From Akebia trifoliata (lineage: Eukaryota > Streptophyta > Magnoliopsida > Ranunculales > Lardizabalaceae), in contig CM030714.1 in the NCBI GenBank assembly GCA_017979445.1, positions 44,531,220-44,595,219 of the forward strand: a DNA stretch of 64,000 nucleotides, written 5' to 3'. Of this stretch, positions 44,028 to 56,198 are shown piece after piece (position 1 is the first letter of the stretch; the number at the start of each line of letters is the position of its first letter). The notes beneath the pieces were generated by a model. That model was not told the origin of the DNA, made no database searches, and saw only the letters and a list, made by a program, of their open reading frames with translations. The position numbers were made by a program, and so were the translations under genes.

Positions 44028-44603
44028 TTAACCATCAAACCCGGTCCGACTCCACACAGCATCCCTAACCCGGCTCATGTCCCGCCCCTTAAGGGTTCGA
44101 CCAACCCCTTCAAGAACCGAAGTTGCCGCCATCTTATGGTTCTTTGCATACTCCCTTGCCAAGTACTCATGAGGCGGAACTCTTTCCAACTCGTCATCCT
44201 CCTCCGAGTCATCAAACGATTCAACCGAGTCAACATGAAGGATCTTGGGCCAATCAGATATGTTCATCGGTGCTGATGTGGCCATATGTTGCTGACGTGG
44301 AGATTCCATGTTAACGATCGTCCATGATGAGTTCTTCCCATCGTCATCGTTAAACGCCAATGATAGACCACCCAGATATGGAATCGAACGGTCTTCATTA
44401 GTTTCTGACTCATGGGAGCTCCAATCACTTAGTACTTCGTAACTCATGTGATCATCTTGGTCAACAACGTGGTCAACCATTGACCAGACTTCTTCTTCAC
44501 TAAATTCCGATACTTCTGTACCGGATACTTGACCTTGATTGTAACATAAACTCTCTAGTAATTGTTCGTGTCGGTTCGACTCGAGTTTCCGGCCTTTTGC
44601 CAT
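44028..44603 (-). CDS. S40 / DUF584 senescence-regulator-like protein
   Basis: A single-exon frame of 191 residues. The C-terminal 50 residues carry the family signature: VPPHEYLAREYA, then SVLEGVGRTLKGRDMSRVRD and AVWSRTGFDG. The N-terminal part is acidic and serine-rich (SEFSEEEVWSMV, DSEEDDELERV), as usual in the family. Members such as barley S40 are induced in leaf senescence and are mostly nuclear; their biochemical role is unknown. No signal peptide or membrane segment is seen. A candidate TATA box lies about 130 bp upstream and a hairpin MITE about 210 bp upstream. The gene stands alone among repeats. The start (MAKGRKLESNRHEQLLESL) fits the family. Confidence 0.88.
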   Translation of the reverse strand: MAKGRKLESNRHEQLLESLCYNQGQVSGTEVSEFSEEEVWSMVDHVVDQDDHMSYEVLSDWSSHESETNEDRSIPYLGGLSLAFNDDDGKNSSWTIVNMESPRQQHMATSAPMNISDWPKILHVDSVESFDDSEEDDELERVPPHEYLAREYAKNHKMAATSVLEGVGRTLKGRDMSRVRDAVWSRTGFDG

Positions 44604-44733
44604 TTATCCACTTTGAATTTCTACAGCATCATCAAATTCTGGTCACCAGAACTGGTGTTATCTGACGACACACATCGGAATTCTATGCTACAGAAACTAC
44701 TTCTATAAATGTTTAACATAGCCGAAGGTCATG

Positions 44734-44741
44734 TATTTATA
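44734..44741 (-). promoter_or_regulatory. Candidate TATA box of the S40 gene
   Basis: The minus strand reads TATAAATA about 130 bp before the start codon. It is a good match for a plant TATA box; the position leaves room for a leader of roughly 100 bp. Confidence 0.5.
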
Positions 44742-44814
44742 GTATTTGACAACTCACAAGGCCTTACATTTCATTTCATTTGTGGCTCATTTCGTCTGCA
44801 TTTCATTTAGAATC

Positions 44815-44999
44815 GTGATGATCTGACTACCCTGACGTGACAATTTCGGAAATTATAGATCTGTGCTCCTCGAGATACACAGCTGCGCTTCATTATAAAA
44901 AACTGAATCTCGAGGGAACCGTGTATCCTGAGGAGGGCAGATCTATGGTTCCAAACTTGTCACGATTGAGTTTGCCACGTGGGGTAGTTAGATTATCAC
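44815..44999. mobile_element. Hairpin MITE (family H), copy 2, in the S40 promoter region
   Basis: Inverted arms: GTGATGATCTGACTACCCTG on the left against GTGATAATCTAACTACCCC on the minus strand of the right end, then TAGATCTGTGCTCCTCGAG against TAGATCTGCCCTCCTCAGG. The centre resembles hairpin copy 1 (CCTCGAGATACACAGCTG). It is 75 bp upstream of the candidate TATA box. Confidence 0.7.
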
Positions 45000-45003
45000 A
45001 ACA

Positions 45004-47719
45004 CCTAAGTTGTGTCATATACTTTGATTACGGTCTTTTATGATTGACTAAAATGTGTTATCAACGTTTTGATATTTAACTTAAAACCTTTGATTTATTT
45101 GGCAATCATCGATTTTATTTTACCTTAAAATCTTTATTTTTTTTTCGTAAAAATCAATCATCTTTAATTGTTGATTTATTTGGTAAAATTGTAAACAATA
45201 ATAATTATGTTTATTTTCTTCTTATTGATTCAAAACTAAAAAAAAAAAAATACAAAAAATTAAATAATTAATCGAAGAGTAGTACCCATCAGGAGCCAAG
45301 ATGTTTGGTTAGTGGGGGCTAAATATTAATGATGGTCGACCTACATAATGGTTTCCTTCTATTCTTTTGTTAGCTTTCTCACTATGAAGAATGATTAGTC
45401 GATAATAAAGTTGCTAACTTATAGAATAAAGTATGTTGAACTTATTCAACCTTATCTTCAATACAAGGTTTTTAATGTGTGATAAGCAAAAGCCTTGATT
45501 TTTCTACCCCAAAGTACCTTCTTCACCTTTCACAAAAATCTTATTTTGCTTTTCATGTGTGAAGGTTGAAAGAGATAAAATCTTACACTATGTTTGGATC
45601 TAGAGAAATGGAGAGAAGAGAAGAGAAAATAAATGAGTTTCTCTCCATTTCTCTCATTTGGATTGTTAGGTGGGGAGAGAAGAGAAAAGAATTAGAAACT
45701 TCTTATTTTGCCACACAAAAATTCAATCTTGTACTTGAGATTTGAAGGTTGAAGAAGATAGAATCTCAAAATTGAAAACATTTTTTTAATGTTTTGTGCC
45801 CTACGTGGTTCCTCCCCTACAAAGAAACAACTTTGAAGCAACCAACCCACTTCAAAGTTTTGAAGGAATCTTCCCCTTCACATAACATCTGTTCACTCCA
45901 CGTTTTGGTAAAATTTTCAGATATTCCATATTTTTATGTTGGTGACATATGCCTTGAATTTGGTCTTCACTTATCAACCAAAGAAGAAAATACCTTAAAA
46001 CAATTATTTTTCTTCTCTAAACTAGTCCTCTATAACCTCTATGATATGATGAAAATAATAAAGGTGGTGATGATACTTGTGATATGATGTTGTTGACGAT
46101 GGTAATGATTGTTGTGATAGTAATGATTACGATGATGATAATGATGATGACGATGAGGGCATCAAGTTATTTTCATCAGTTGATAGGGAAACAACAAAGT
46201 CAAGAGGCATGTCATCAATTTGAAGAAAATAAGAATGTATATCAAATATTCATAAAAACATTGAAGGATGTATCATTATTTTGCAAACATAAAAGTGCCA
46301 CTATCGTGAAGGAGGGTTTCTCAAAGTTTTGGCACTTGGTAGGTTCAAAGTTGCATTCCCAAGGACGTCCTCGATTTGAAAAGCCCCCTAGGGGACTAAA
46401 CTACCCCAATCCGTACATGGCTCCGCTCAACAAGGGATGCATATAGTTGAAAAACACGAGCTATCTCTATCAATCAAAACATGGGGAGCATAGATCATTG
46501 AATTTTTTTCATTTTTAAAGTTCAATGGGGGGCGGGGAGGTAGGGGTGGTTACTCATCCCTACGAGGTGCCATCCTTGGTATCGATAATTCATGAAAAAC
46601 ATGAAATCTTAACTATTAAAATATGAAATCCAACTATGAAAATAAAACCCATCTCAGGATACATCATATATCTTTTAGGTAAGTCCCAAGTTGATTTTGT
46701 TAATTAGTTGTTAAATCCCTTTTTAATTTATCTATGTGTGATATTCCGAATTTTCATTACTAATGGAATCAAAATGATCTATGGATTGATTAGAAGATTC
46801 TTTCACAAGATCCTTTCAATTGGCTAGAATCTGTTATTATAACGAAAATAGATCTTGTGGAATTATGTTGAATGTTTGACAATACATTCCATAGCTTCCT
46901 AAAAAATTTAATCCTCATTTACCAATCACACATTGTGTAACTAAATCCAATTCTCTCTTGATACGTTCCTTTAAAAAAAAAAAAATCTGATTCATGTGAA
47001 TTCTTCCCCCAATTAATAAAGAGATCTTAGCCACATATGAAATTGAGTACATTTTTTAAAAATTGTAAAGAAATACCGCACGTGTTTCTTTAAAAGAGAT
47101 GAGAAACATGCGTCAGATTTTCATATTTACTTGAGGAAAGAATATAATTTTTTTTGCAAGAGGCCTTGAAATATGAGGTATTTAGGGTATTTTTTTAATT
47201 CTCTCAAAGAAGACTACGGTCAAGGGTATGTTATGATTGTTTGGAAAAGGAGGGGTCACCAAAACGTGGAGGTGGTATGTGTAAATGATCAACTAAGAAG
47301 TTGTACCCACTGTCAGTGTCAAGTCAGATTACTTTAACGCGTACAGACCCACCCAATCGCTCATGTACTCTCTGGTTTACCCAGCAAATAAATCCAAGGT
47401 TGGGCCCATTGTAGACGTGGGTGTGGGCCCTACACCTCTTACTTACTCAGATATAAAGCTCCAACACGTGTGTGCTTACAAGTGCATTAGTAGCTTCGTT
47501 TACACGTGGCAGAATATAGAAATTGGTGGACATGGTTTGCTGGGCATATTGAACGGTTGAGGAGAGATGTTTAGGGTGGGGCCCACATGATGTTTGTCGT
47601 TTGTGAAATATATGTTGAAAAATAAGTAACTCTCAAACCTAACTTAGATTGCTGTAGCAGTTTGCTCTGTTTATTAGTACTATTTTAAATGCCTAGTAAT
47701 TAATGGTACTAAAGTCTCT
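45004..47719. other. Long spacer without a credible gene
   Basis: AT-rich spacer. A GATGATAAT-type simple repeat lies at about 46060-46156 and produces a low-complexity Met-rich frame (46084-46446) that I do not accept as a gene. GAGAGAAGAGAA words lie near 45610-45690. Nothing else was recognised. Confidence 0.4.
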
Positions 47720-47850
47720 TAGGTGGGAACCTGTACTTATGCTCCCCCGACAATCTCACACGTAAGACATGATAAATGGATGCTGAAGTAGGGCTTGAAC
47801 TCAAGAGCTTTCGTTTAGTATTTGTTTAGTTAAGATCAATAATTAACCTG
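47720..47850 (-). mobile_element. Candidate tRNA-derived SINE, minus strand
   Basis: The minus strand has a B-box-like GAGTTCAAGCCC (about 47792-47803) followed by TACTTCAGCATCC, with TTAACTAAACAAATAC as a possible A-box region. The ends are not clear. Confidence 0.4.
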
Positions 47851-49301
47851 CTAAGTCTTTAAAATCATGCCTTTGGATATTGTTTGAGACCTTGAAACGT
47901 GGTAAGAAAGGTAAGAAACGACTAAAACAAATTTGTTGACTCATATAAATGTACTTAATTAAGAAATTATGAAGAAATGCATTGTGATCATCTGACTGTT
48001 GAAGGGTTGAACCTTTAGAAGCTATCATGTTGAACTTCACAATCAAATAAAAATATCAATTATGAGGAATAAAATATCATTTTATCTAGAACGGTCGTAT
48101 TACACTAAAAGTACGAAATCTCAAGATCTACATTGAAACTTTTTTTTGTTTTGGATCGATAAGTTGGGATAGAGGGACCTCTCTCTTTTATTAGAATCAA
48201 TGCCTACAAATATAATTACAAATTACATCGAGAAGTAAAATATGTGCAAGCTCTTGATGAATAATAGATTCATTCTCAATTACATAAAAAATAAAAATCC
48301 GCATGACAAACAACAAGTCGAGTCAAAAAATTTGAAGTCCTATTTGCCTTTCTCAAATGATATTCATAGTCAGAATGAAAAAAATTCTTGAATTTCGTAT
48401 AAGGAAAATGATTTCAATAATAAAAGATTTATAATTGATATGAATTACTTTATTTTAGGAGATATTGATCTGGGTGGTTAAAATTCCTAATGGATTATAG
48501 AATTCTTTAATTTTGAGGATTTTTTTTAAAAATTTATTTAAAGAGATAAATCAAGCATTGTAAAAAGATTTGGAAAGAGAGGGAAAAGGCATTGTAAAGA
48601 TGATCCATTTAAACAAATCATTGTGTTATCTCTTTCTTTTATATATATTTTTAAACAAGAATCAGTCAAAAATCAAAGAATCAAGGTTATCAATGTCATC
48701 TCAATTGATCCATGAACATGTCCTTTAAGGTAAAATCACAATTACTGTAGAACATTCATGATGGTATGTGAGGGACAAGAAACAATGTTGTTTGATGGAG
48801 GAGAGCATTGATTTCATCTGCCATGGCCTCACATCATTCTAAAGTTGTTGAAGCCTTAGTGATACAAGTAGGTACTATGTCAAGTGACATCTACAAGCCT
48901 ACAAATTAAAACTTGTAATGAAGAGGACCCACATGGTCACTTCTTACATTGCAGGCCTAGCTATAACTGGATGATTAATAGCCCCCATCAGCTCTTGATT
49001 GGAGGACTTGAGGTGGGCTACCAGTTGAACACAATCACCACCATTCATTCTTGATCATTGATGTGGAAAGAGAACATAAATTTCCATTACTTATTTGTTT
49101 GGTAAGTGGGAATTAAGGTGGGCCACAAATAATTGCAACCAAACCAATTAGTTCCTTCCCAATCTAAAACTAATCCCATTTCTTTTTATATAAGAGAAAT
49201 TGTTTTTTAAATCTTTATGAGAGTAGTAGCACACCCACCCGAAGCACGGCTCCACGAGGGAGGAGAAATCAATTTCTACAATACGAGCTTCGTCCAACCA
49301 C
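47851..49301. other. Spacer without recognised features
   Basis: AT-rich sequence with no credible coding frame. The stretch near 48150-48230 (GATAAGTTGGGATAGAGGG, TTTTATTAGAATC) resembles the antisense 3' end of a LINE but shows no protein. Confidence 0.35.
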
Positions 49302-49586
49302 CACTATGTCATAATGCGCCAAAAATGACTGTCCAAACAGTCGCAAAATGAATCGTTTTAAAAGGAGTGACTTTTTAATTACAACAATCCAAACAGTTGT
49401 AAAAAAAAGATTGTCTTTGATAGTCGGAAAAAACGACGGTCTTAAATAGGCGTAAAAAGTGACGTAGGTGTTCAAAAACTTTGCAACATCATCCACCAAA
49501 AAAATAGTACTAGAACTCTTCTTTGGAAAAAAAAAAAAATAGATGTCTATTTAATTGGAAATGTTGATAATTATTTATGGGTCTTG

Positions 49587-49615
49587 TTAATGTGTGCCCT
49601 TGGGGCACACATTAA
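49587..49615. repeat. Perfect palindrome, 13 bp arms with 3 bp loop
   Basis: TTAATGTGTGCCC and its exact reverse complement, separated by TTG. It sits in otherwise AT-rich DNA inside the candidate CACTA element. Confidence 0.85.
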
Positions 49616-50269
49616 CGTGCAATAAATGCACTAGTAAGATACATAATATGTCAATAAGGGACCATGTGTACTTTGAAAATCCTAGGTGTAAGAACTCTTA
49701 CAAGGGAAACTGAAAAAATAAAGTTATGAGAAACTAGTAAGCTATGGTTCCCTAGGTTTTAGCATTAAGGAAGAAGTTACAAATTAGATACTTTAAATTT
49801 TGTAATCCAAGTTTCATTGTTAATTCAAGCATTTTCAACAATGTAAGTACTTAAAAAAAAAAAAAAACAGAAATCAGAGGCATACTTCAAAAAAATCACA
49901 ATTTAATAAGATGAGACCTTTTCTTCATTGCTAATCCCAACATAATTTTACATATTCCCAGAATGTCCCAATTTATCTCTCACTATATTTGATTCTAACA
50001 TGTACAAAAAGTTTTCTACTTTGGTTCATGGTGATTTGTACATACTCATGGACAGTTATTGCAGTTGAAATATTCTCTTATCTCTAGTATGATTGATAAG
50101 GTCCCAATAATTTCACTTTTGGACTTTAATTTCACCAAGATTATTAAAGTTTGAATACTAGTTCCTTAAAAATGATAATAAATTTTATTAAATCCCAAAT
50201 TTATGTAGCTAACATTAATGTATTACCAATTTAAGGTGAAAATGGCACATTCGGAAACCAACAAAAGAT

Positions 50270-51400
50270 GTAACAATTATTGTTACAACTTGTTACAACA
50301 TGCGAGCAAAGAGGAAGCAACCAGCCAAAGGCCAGCTGATTTGGGTGCCACGTCACCACGCCGCGGCTAGCCAAGATCGCGTCGCGGTCATCTCGAGGAA
50401 TTTATCCTTGAGATTCGCACAGAAGCTTCCAATTGTTTCGGTGGTTGTAATTGATTGTGTCATTCGAATCAAATCATCCGTCAAATCGACCCGATTACCC
50501 GAATACGAATGTTATAAATTGGAAGGTTGATTTCAGAGAAAATGACTCTCTTCTTCTGTAATTTTTTATTTTTCTTTCTTTAATTCTCTGTAATTTCCTT
50601 TTGAGAAAGCTCTTGAGTGTAGTGAGAACATCAAGAGTGATCCATTCATTGTTTTTGTAATTCTTTAGAGAGCTATAAAAGAAGGATTACAGATCGATCA
50701 TCATCTTCGTCACCCATGTTCTTCGTTCTTTTGTTATTTTCTGCAATTACAATTCTTGCGATGATCGGCTAGACTCTCCTTAGAGAGGTCAAGAATGCCG
50801 GAGCAATTTCATCTTACCAATGTTGTTTTGATTATTTATTTCTGTTTTACATGTTAATTCTGAGAATCATCTTAGGATAAGATTAGCAAACTTATACATT
50901 CAAATCAAGTTTTGATGATTGTTACTTAGATAAGCTCAAGAACAATCATGCTCTGTGATGAATTGAAGTATAAGTCAGCTACACTTGTTTGAAGTTGGGA
51001 TTCTCATGAATACTCTTCGGTTACCATCAATGTTTAATTTGATTTATCTTCCGATCCATGAGCAATGACTTGCTACGTGGATTGAGTTATAATTAGAATA
51101 AATCAGCATTTTGGATGAATTGCAAAGGTTGAACTGACCTCTCCAAGCTCTTTTCCTTATATCTTCAATCTCTATTGTTAGTTTAATTTCATTTACAAAT
51201 TAGTTGCTACTTTCTTATCTGTTTTTACAAATCAATTTCATTTTTAAGGAATCTTTTTTCTAATTATGTTTTCGCCTTTTTATCCGAATGAGTTTTTGAA
51301 TCCAAACTATCCCTGTGGAACGAATTCGACTTACCCAAAGTCCATATCTTAATCTCTATTTTTGCAATCTACACAGCAAGTTTTACAATCGATCAATGAT
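50270..51400 (+). mobile_element. Possible solo LTR
   Basis: The stretch has the build of a plant LTR: a TATA-like GTTATAAATTGG (50512), leader-like GGTTGATTTCAGAG, CTCTTGAGTGTAGTGAG, and near the end AACTATCCCTGTGGAACGAA, a phrase seen at the 3' end of many plant Ty3-type LTRs. The first part (50290-50400) is unusually GC-rich. No primer-binding site or coding region follows, and no second copy is present. Confidence 0.3.
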
Positions 51401-52679
51401 CTAGGTTTATATTGTACATTCTTTCCCGATCCTCTTTAATGAACTCTTATACTTGTCACAAAATAATTATAGCTTAAAAAAGGATGGAAAGTAGTTGTGG
51501 GTAGTCCTTAACCATGCATAATGTTTTTCAGTTAGATCCATTGGTTGCGATTCATCATCATCATGTCAATATATAGGTCTTTCCTTAGATTCCAATTATT
51601 CTTTCTTTAAGATTTGACACTAATCCTTTCTTATCTACTAACTATTTTATCATAGAAACGTTTACTATATAGATGGTGTAATGTATGGATAGGCTTCAAG
51701 TTTTGCTTTGTAGCTCCTTGGATTGTTTGGATCAGATTTAACATTTAACTTCAAGTTCTCACAAGAATGCAAAGCATGCGGCTCTCTTGAGTTGCCTTAA
51801 TTATCTGAATTTTGACAGTTACTCTGAATGTACCTGTATAAGCTAGTGTTCATCAACACAACCACAAACTCTTTCTGAAGTAAAACCCCAAGACGACTAA
51901 ACTGATACTTTTATTTGTTTGTTTCTACATTTGCCTTTCTAGTATATATATTTAGAAAGATATTACCAACTTCACTCAGCATTCGATTTAGTTCATCTCT
52001 GGCTTCTTCTGAACTTCGTTCTTTATCGTTGTTGTCGACCATAAATTAGATGAAGATTTTATAATTATATCAATTAAACAACTAACATCCGAGAATATAT
52101 AGCATTTTGACAAATAACATTCAAATTAGAATCTGAAACCTTAAAATAATTGAGAACAATCCGAGTTTCAATCAAAAGCCTTAACATACCTTAAGATTAG
52201 ATAAAAAAAACCTAACAAAAACTCGCGTCAAATCTGAGAGAGATCGAAACTTAGTTGTTGAAATGCGATCTTATATGGATTTCCTCTGCGATAGAAAGTA
52301 ATTTAAAATGATTAGGAAATGGTGGATCAAACAAAATCCTAAAACTTGCTTTAATAATGAAGAAAACATTTGAAACCCTAAATTAATTAAGGAAAATCAG
52401 AGATTCAATCAAAGACTTTAACATACCTGAAGATTCGATTACAAACCAAGCAAAGGGAAGGAGATCAAACAAAGCACTAAAACTTTCGATCAAACTCCGA
52501 TCGATTATGCTCTAAAACTTGTAAATCGAAATCTGATTGCAAATCGAAATATGATTAAAATCACAGATTCTATGAGTAAGAGATCGAGCGAAGATATTTC
52601 GATCAAACTCCGATCGATTTCTTTCTAAAAAATAAAATTTCGATCAATTTAGTTTCCAAAATGAAAAAGACTGATCGAT

Positions 52680-52900
52680 TCTGTGAGAGAGTCGAGTAAG
52701 AGAGAGAGAGAGATATGCTAGATAGAAACTTAGAGAGTTGATATTTGAGTAAGAGAGAGAGAGAGAGAACGAGAAGAGCGATGGATTCGAGAGAGAGCGA
52801 GAAGATAGACACTTGAGAGAGAAGAGCAGTCGAGCGAGAGAGTGCGTATGAGAGAAGAGAGAAGAAATTCGAGTACGACAGAGATTGAGAGAAAATAGAA
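52680..52900. repeat. GA-rich low-complexity tract
   Basis: Runs of GAGAGA interrupted by CGAG and TACGAC words. All overlapping frames on the minus strand are Ser/Leu-rich by-products of the tract. Confidence 0.75.
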
Positions 52901-53115
52901 GAAGTTCGAGTGCGACGGAGATCGAGCTTCTATAAACAAGCTTCTGTAATTTTTTTAGAGTGACTATTGGCACCTCAACTTTTACTTAGTAGCGTGAGTG
53001 AGTAAGTTGAAACGACGATTAAGCGACAACCACAAACTGTCACAATTAACGACATCCTTTAGCAGTCGTTTTTAGCGCAATTGTGGTGTCGCCGAATACA
53101 CAATATGACGTAGTG

Positions 53116-54483
53116 CTCCCATCGTCCTTATTTAGGGCAATCATTTGGACATTCATTAATTTCATCCTTAACCACAACTCATGATCTGTTGATTTTTCAA
53201 CATTAGTTGACTCGGACCTCCTCTTAATTTCACCCAAGTTTTATCTGGGTCATGGACAAGTCCGCCCACTACTTAGTACCCATGCTCAACACGCAAACAA
53301 GCTCCTTAGCTTGAAACATATCATTATTTATAGAGTTTAGATTGTATATATAATTCTTATTTGTTTTATGGAGTTTAATGTTGTATCATTAAAAAATGTT
53401 TATATTAATAAATTGGGCATGGCATTAGGGCTGAAACTTGGGCGGGCAAAACCCAAACCCTCTAGGTTGAATCTGACCTTGGGTAAGATCTGGACATAAT
53501 TAGCTTGGGTTTGAGTAACGAAAAAAAAAAAAAAAGGCCGACTCAAATCGAGTTGGGAACATGCATAAGTATTAGTTAACCCAATATGTCCAAACTTGAA
53601 TTTAATATGATTATAATTTAAAAATGTTTCTTATGTTGGCTTCTTTCACACTCATAATTCATATTTGAATATGTATGTTTTGTTTACCTATATATCAAAA
53701 CTAATGTGTGATTATTTTCATTAGATAAATAATTACTTTATTATTAATGTTTTGTTTTAAGTGTAATTACATATTGTCATATAATGATTATATTACAACT
53801 TAAATATTTTTTTCCTTTAAAATTACGACTATTAATAAAAAAAAAATTATTTTAGTTAATCTTATTATTTTTCTTCTCTCTTTATTTGCTTATAATTTTA
53901 TGTATATAAACTTTTGAAATACATATTTAAGAAAAATAATTATAATTTTTTTATTATTTTACAAGTCACTTATCTTTATATAAATCCTTACTAATACTAA
54001 ATTACCTAGTACTAATGAGGAATGAACTAACAAGACCATCTCATATCGCACATCTTGACGTGAGAGTGAATAGAACCACTGATGTTTTTCATTCGTATCT
54101 CGAGGAAAGTATCTATGATTGCCATGCACTTTCATGTTAGGGTGTGATGTAAGCTCCAATCTTGAGGCCAGTTCAGCATTATTATTTGATAAATGAATGC
54201 ATTTGGTCAATGTTGTACTCAAGAAAAGATAAAGTTAAGTTTAGCAGATTAATTGGGAATTGACGGCTCTTTCTTATCCCTTCACACACTCTGATTGATT
54301 CTTTATTATCAGGTGATTAGTTTAAAGATATTCTATTGCCACACCAACTTTTTCTAAGAGCGCCCCTATTCATATGAAACTATATGTAATTAACACACAT
54401 CTTAGGGAGCTCTTAGTAAAAGCTAGCGTGGCCGTAGAAATTATAAGAGTTATTATTTAAATGTGCAATTGTTACAACTTCCC
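53116..54483. other. Spacer without a credible gene
   Basis: AT-rich. GGGCTGAAACTTGGGCGGGC near 53429 and its surroundings resemble the end of a hAT-type element, but the partner end was not found. ATTGCCACACCAACTTTTTC at 54335 belongs to a short motif also seen at 52966, 55641 and upstream of the receptor gene. Confidence 0.35.
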
Positions 54484-54775
54484 TCTTTTTTTTTTTCCTA
54501 CCGGATTTCCCTGTAGATAGAGGATCGGCATGTTTCTGGGCTTTTCCCAATCCATAGAGCATGATTTTTTCCAAGGACTAGTCCTGGAGCATGTGCAACG
54601 CCCGCACATCAGACGCACCAGGAAAGTTAGGGTGCACTCTCATAGGTGTCTCCCAAGGAATTAATGTTCATACTGGGTATCGAACTCATGACCTACGGGC
54701 ATTAATTGCATATTTAATTGGGATTAGATTTGAAAGGTTGTTATCATTGCCTAATCCCTCCACTAATGTCATTTA
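54484..54775 (-). mobile_element. tRNA-derived SINE, minus strand (family S2)
   Basis: The minus strand has GTAGGTCATGAGTTCGATACC (B box at about 54675-54687), then AATTAATGTTC-type and GAGTGCACCCTAAC and GGGCGTTGCACATGC sequence parallel to the plus-strand copy at 43211-43482. The A-rich end is the T-run at 54484-54496 on the plus strand. Confidence 0.6.
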
Positions 54776-55397
54776 AGTCAAAATGACAGTTACAAGATTC
54801 TCCACCCACTACAGCTAGAAGGGCACACATGAAGGGCTGATGTAGTTCTTTGGAGACATAAATGTGTTTTATGATATTATGTCTTTATCTTTTATTAAAA
54901 TGGCATTTTTTATATATCTTATTTATGTCAATTTGAGAGCTCTTAAATGTTTTTTTTTATTATTTTCAATGGTATTCTCATTCTATCTCTCAATTATTGT
55001 TTCCATTGTTTGTAAAGTTGATTTAGATGGCAAGTAAAGTTGATTTAGATGGGACAAAATGTATGTATTAGTATCGTGCACAGGCGATGCGATGCAATGA
55101 GTGAAAAATGGAAACACGAATAATAAATGCCAGTGAAGATTAGAAGCTTGGACGAATTTTATAGATTCATTGTTCCCAACACAGTCAATAGATAATACAG
55201 TTAGATTAAATGAAATTACATTAATATTTAACGTTGTTGTTGATGACAAGAAATAGGAGATTTAGTAGATTTAAGTGGGAGAAAAGAGAGAGGGAATACG
55301 GTTTTAACATGATAACAAAGACATAAGAAAAAAATTACATAATATCTGTGATTCGAATCTGATAGGTTGGATTGATCATAATTTACTAAAATTTCCA
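54776..55397. other. Spacer without recognised features
   Basis: AT-rich; AAGTTGATTTAGATGG occurs twice in a row near 55014-55053. No gene is seen. Confidence 0.35.
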
Positions 55398-55512
55398 GGT
55401 GCTAGCAAGCTTAGTTGGTTAAGTCTTAGGCGATGATAATAGAGACATGGGTTCAAAACCCACCAACACTCATTAAAAACGGGCTTATCGATAAAATAAA
55501 ATATAAAAAAAC
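55398..55512 (+). mobile_element. tRNA-derived SINE, plus strand
   Basis: A-box-like TAGCAAGCTTAGTTGGTTAA and a near-palindromic B box GGGTTCAAAACCC (55449-55461), ending in an A-rich tail (AAAATAAAATATAAAAAAAC). Confidence 0.6.
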
Positions 55513-55882
55513 AACATAGGGACTTATTTTTACATACCCCAAATGAAATGGATCCCTTAGAGACATGTAGGATCCATAGCAAACCTGCGTTTGGTTTGAG
55601 CTTCTTCATTAAACAAATGGTTAAGATGGGAGGTTATTTCCATTGGCACACCAACTTTTGCTTAGAACACACCAATCGTTTTGAAATTGGGTGAATCTCC
55701 ATTCCGTGCATTGAATATAATGAAATTCCAATTTCGATACATTGTTCATTTTAATTCCCTAAACATGCTTTTGTAGTGAATTCGTCCTTTTTATAATCTA
55801 TGAATTCGTTGATAAAATACCAATGATTTTGCATTATCAACAATCTCTCTGGTAATTTATCAATAATTTCGTTGATTATAAA

Positions 55883-56198
55883 TGATAAATTTTAGAATCC
55901 ATCTCAAAACCAATTGGTAATGAGTGAAGAGGCTCGGGAGCTTATAAGGAGAGAGACAAGGCAATTTGTGTCCGATGTGGGACTAAACTCAACACTCTTT
56001 CACGTGTGGGCTTGACATGGGCCAAAATACATGGAGATATGAATTGGGTGACATGGAGGAAAGAAAGGCCCGCTTTGATACCATAACAAATTTGGGGGTC
56101 TAACTCAAAACCAATTGACAATGACTGGAGAGGCCCAAGAGCTTATAAGGAGAGAGACAAGGCAATTTGTATCCGACGTGGGATTAAACTCAACAATT
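55883..56198 (-). mobile_element. TRIM-type miniature LTR retrotransposon
   Basis: On the minus strand a 115 bp LTR (56198-56084) begins TGTTGAGTTTAATCCCACG and contains AAGCTCTTGGGCCTCTCC. It is followed at once by TGGTATCAAAGC (56083-56072), one base from the initiator-Met tRNA primer-binding site. A second LTR (55994-55883) begins TGTTGAGTTTAGTCCCAC. Only about 90 bp lie between them, so there is no coding capacity. A clean target duplication was not found. Confidence 0.8.

Larger units (their letters stand above)
49302..53115. mobile_element. Candidate non-autonomous CACTA (En/Spm-type) element
   Basis: The left end is CACTATGTCATAATGCGCC (49302). The right end on the minus strand is CACTACGTCATATTGTG (from 53115). 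The two are inverted and share CACTAYGTCATAWTG. Both subterminal regions carry AACGACTG/GACTGT words. Flanking 3 bp are CAC and CTC, so a target duplication is not proven. An alternative short MITE would be 49302-49471 (its right end, minus strand, is CACCTACGTCAC). No transposase is seen inside. Confidence 0.4.

Noticed and set aside
46084..46446. Frame of 120 codons with a Met/Val/Ile-rich start
   Set aside because: The first 25 residues are a GATGAT simple repeat, the rest matches no family I know, and there is no support from splice sites or context.
52603..52973. Overlapping Ser/Leu-rich frames on the minus strand
   Set aside because: They are translations of the GA-rich low-complexity tract in several phases at once.
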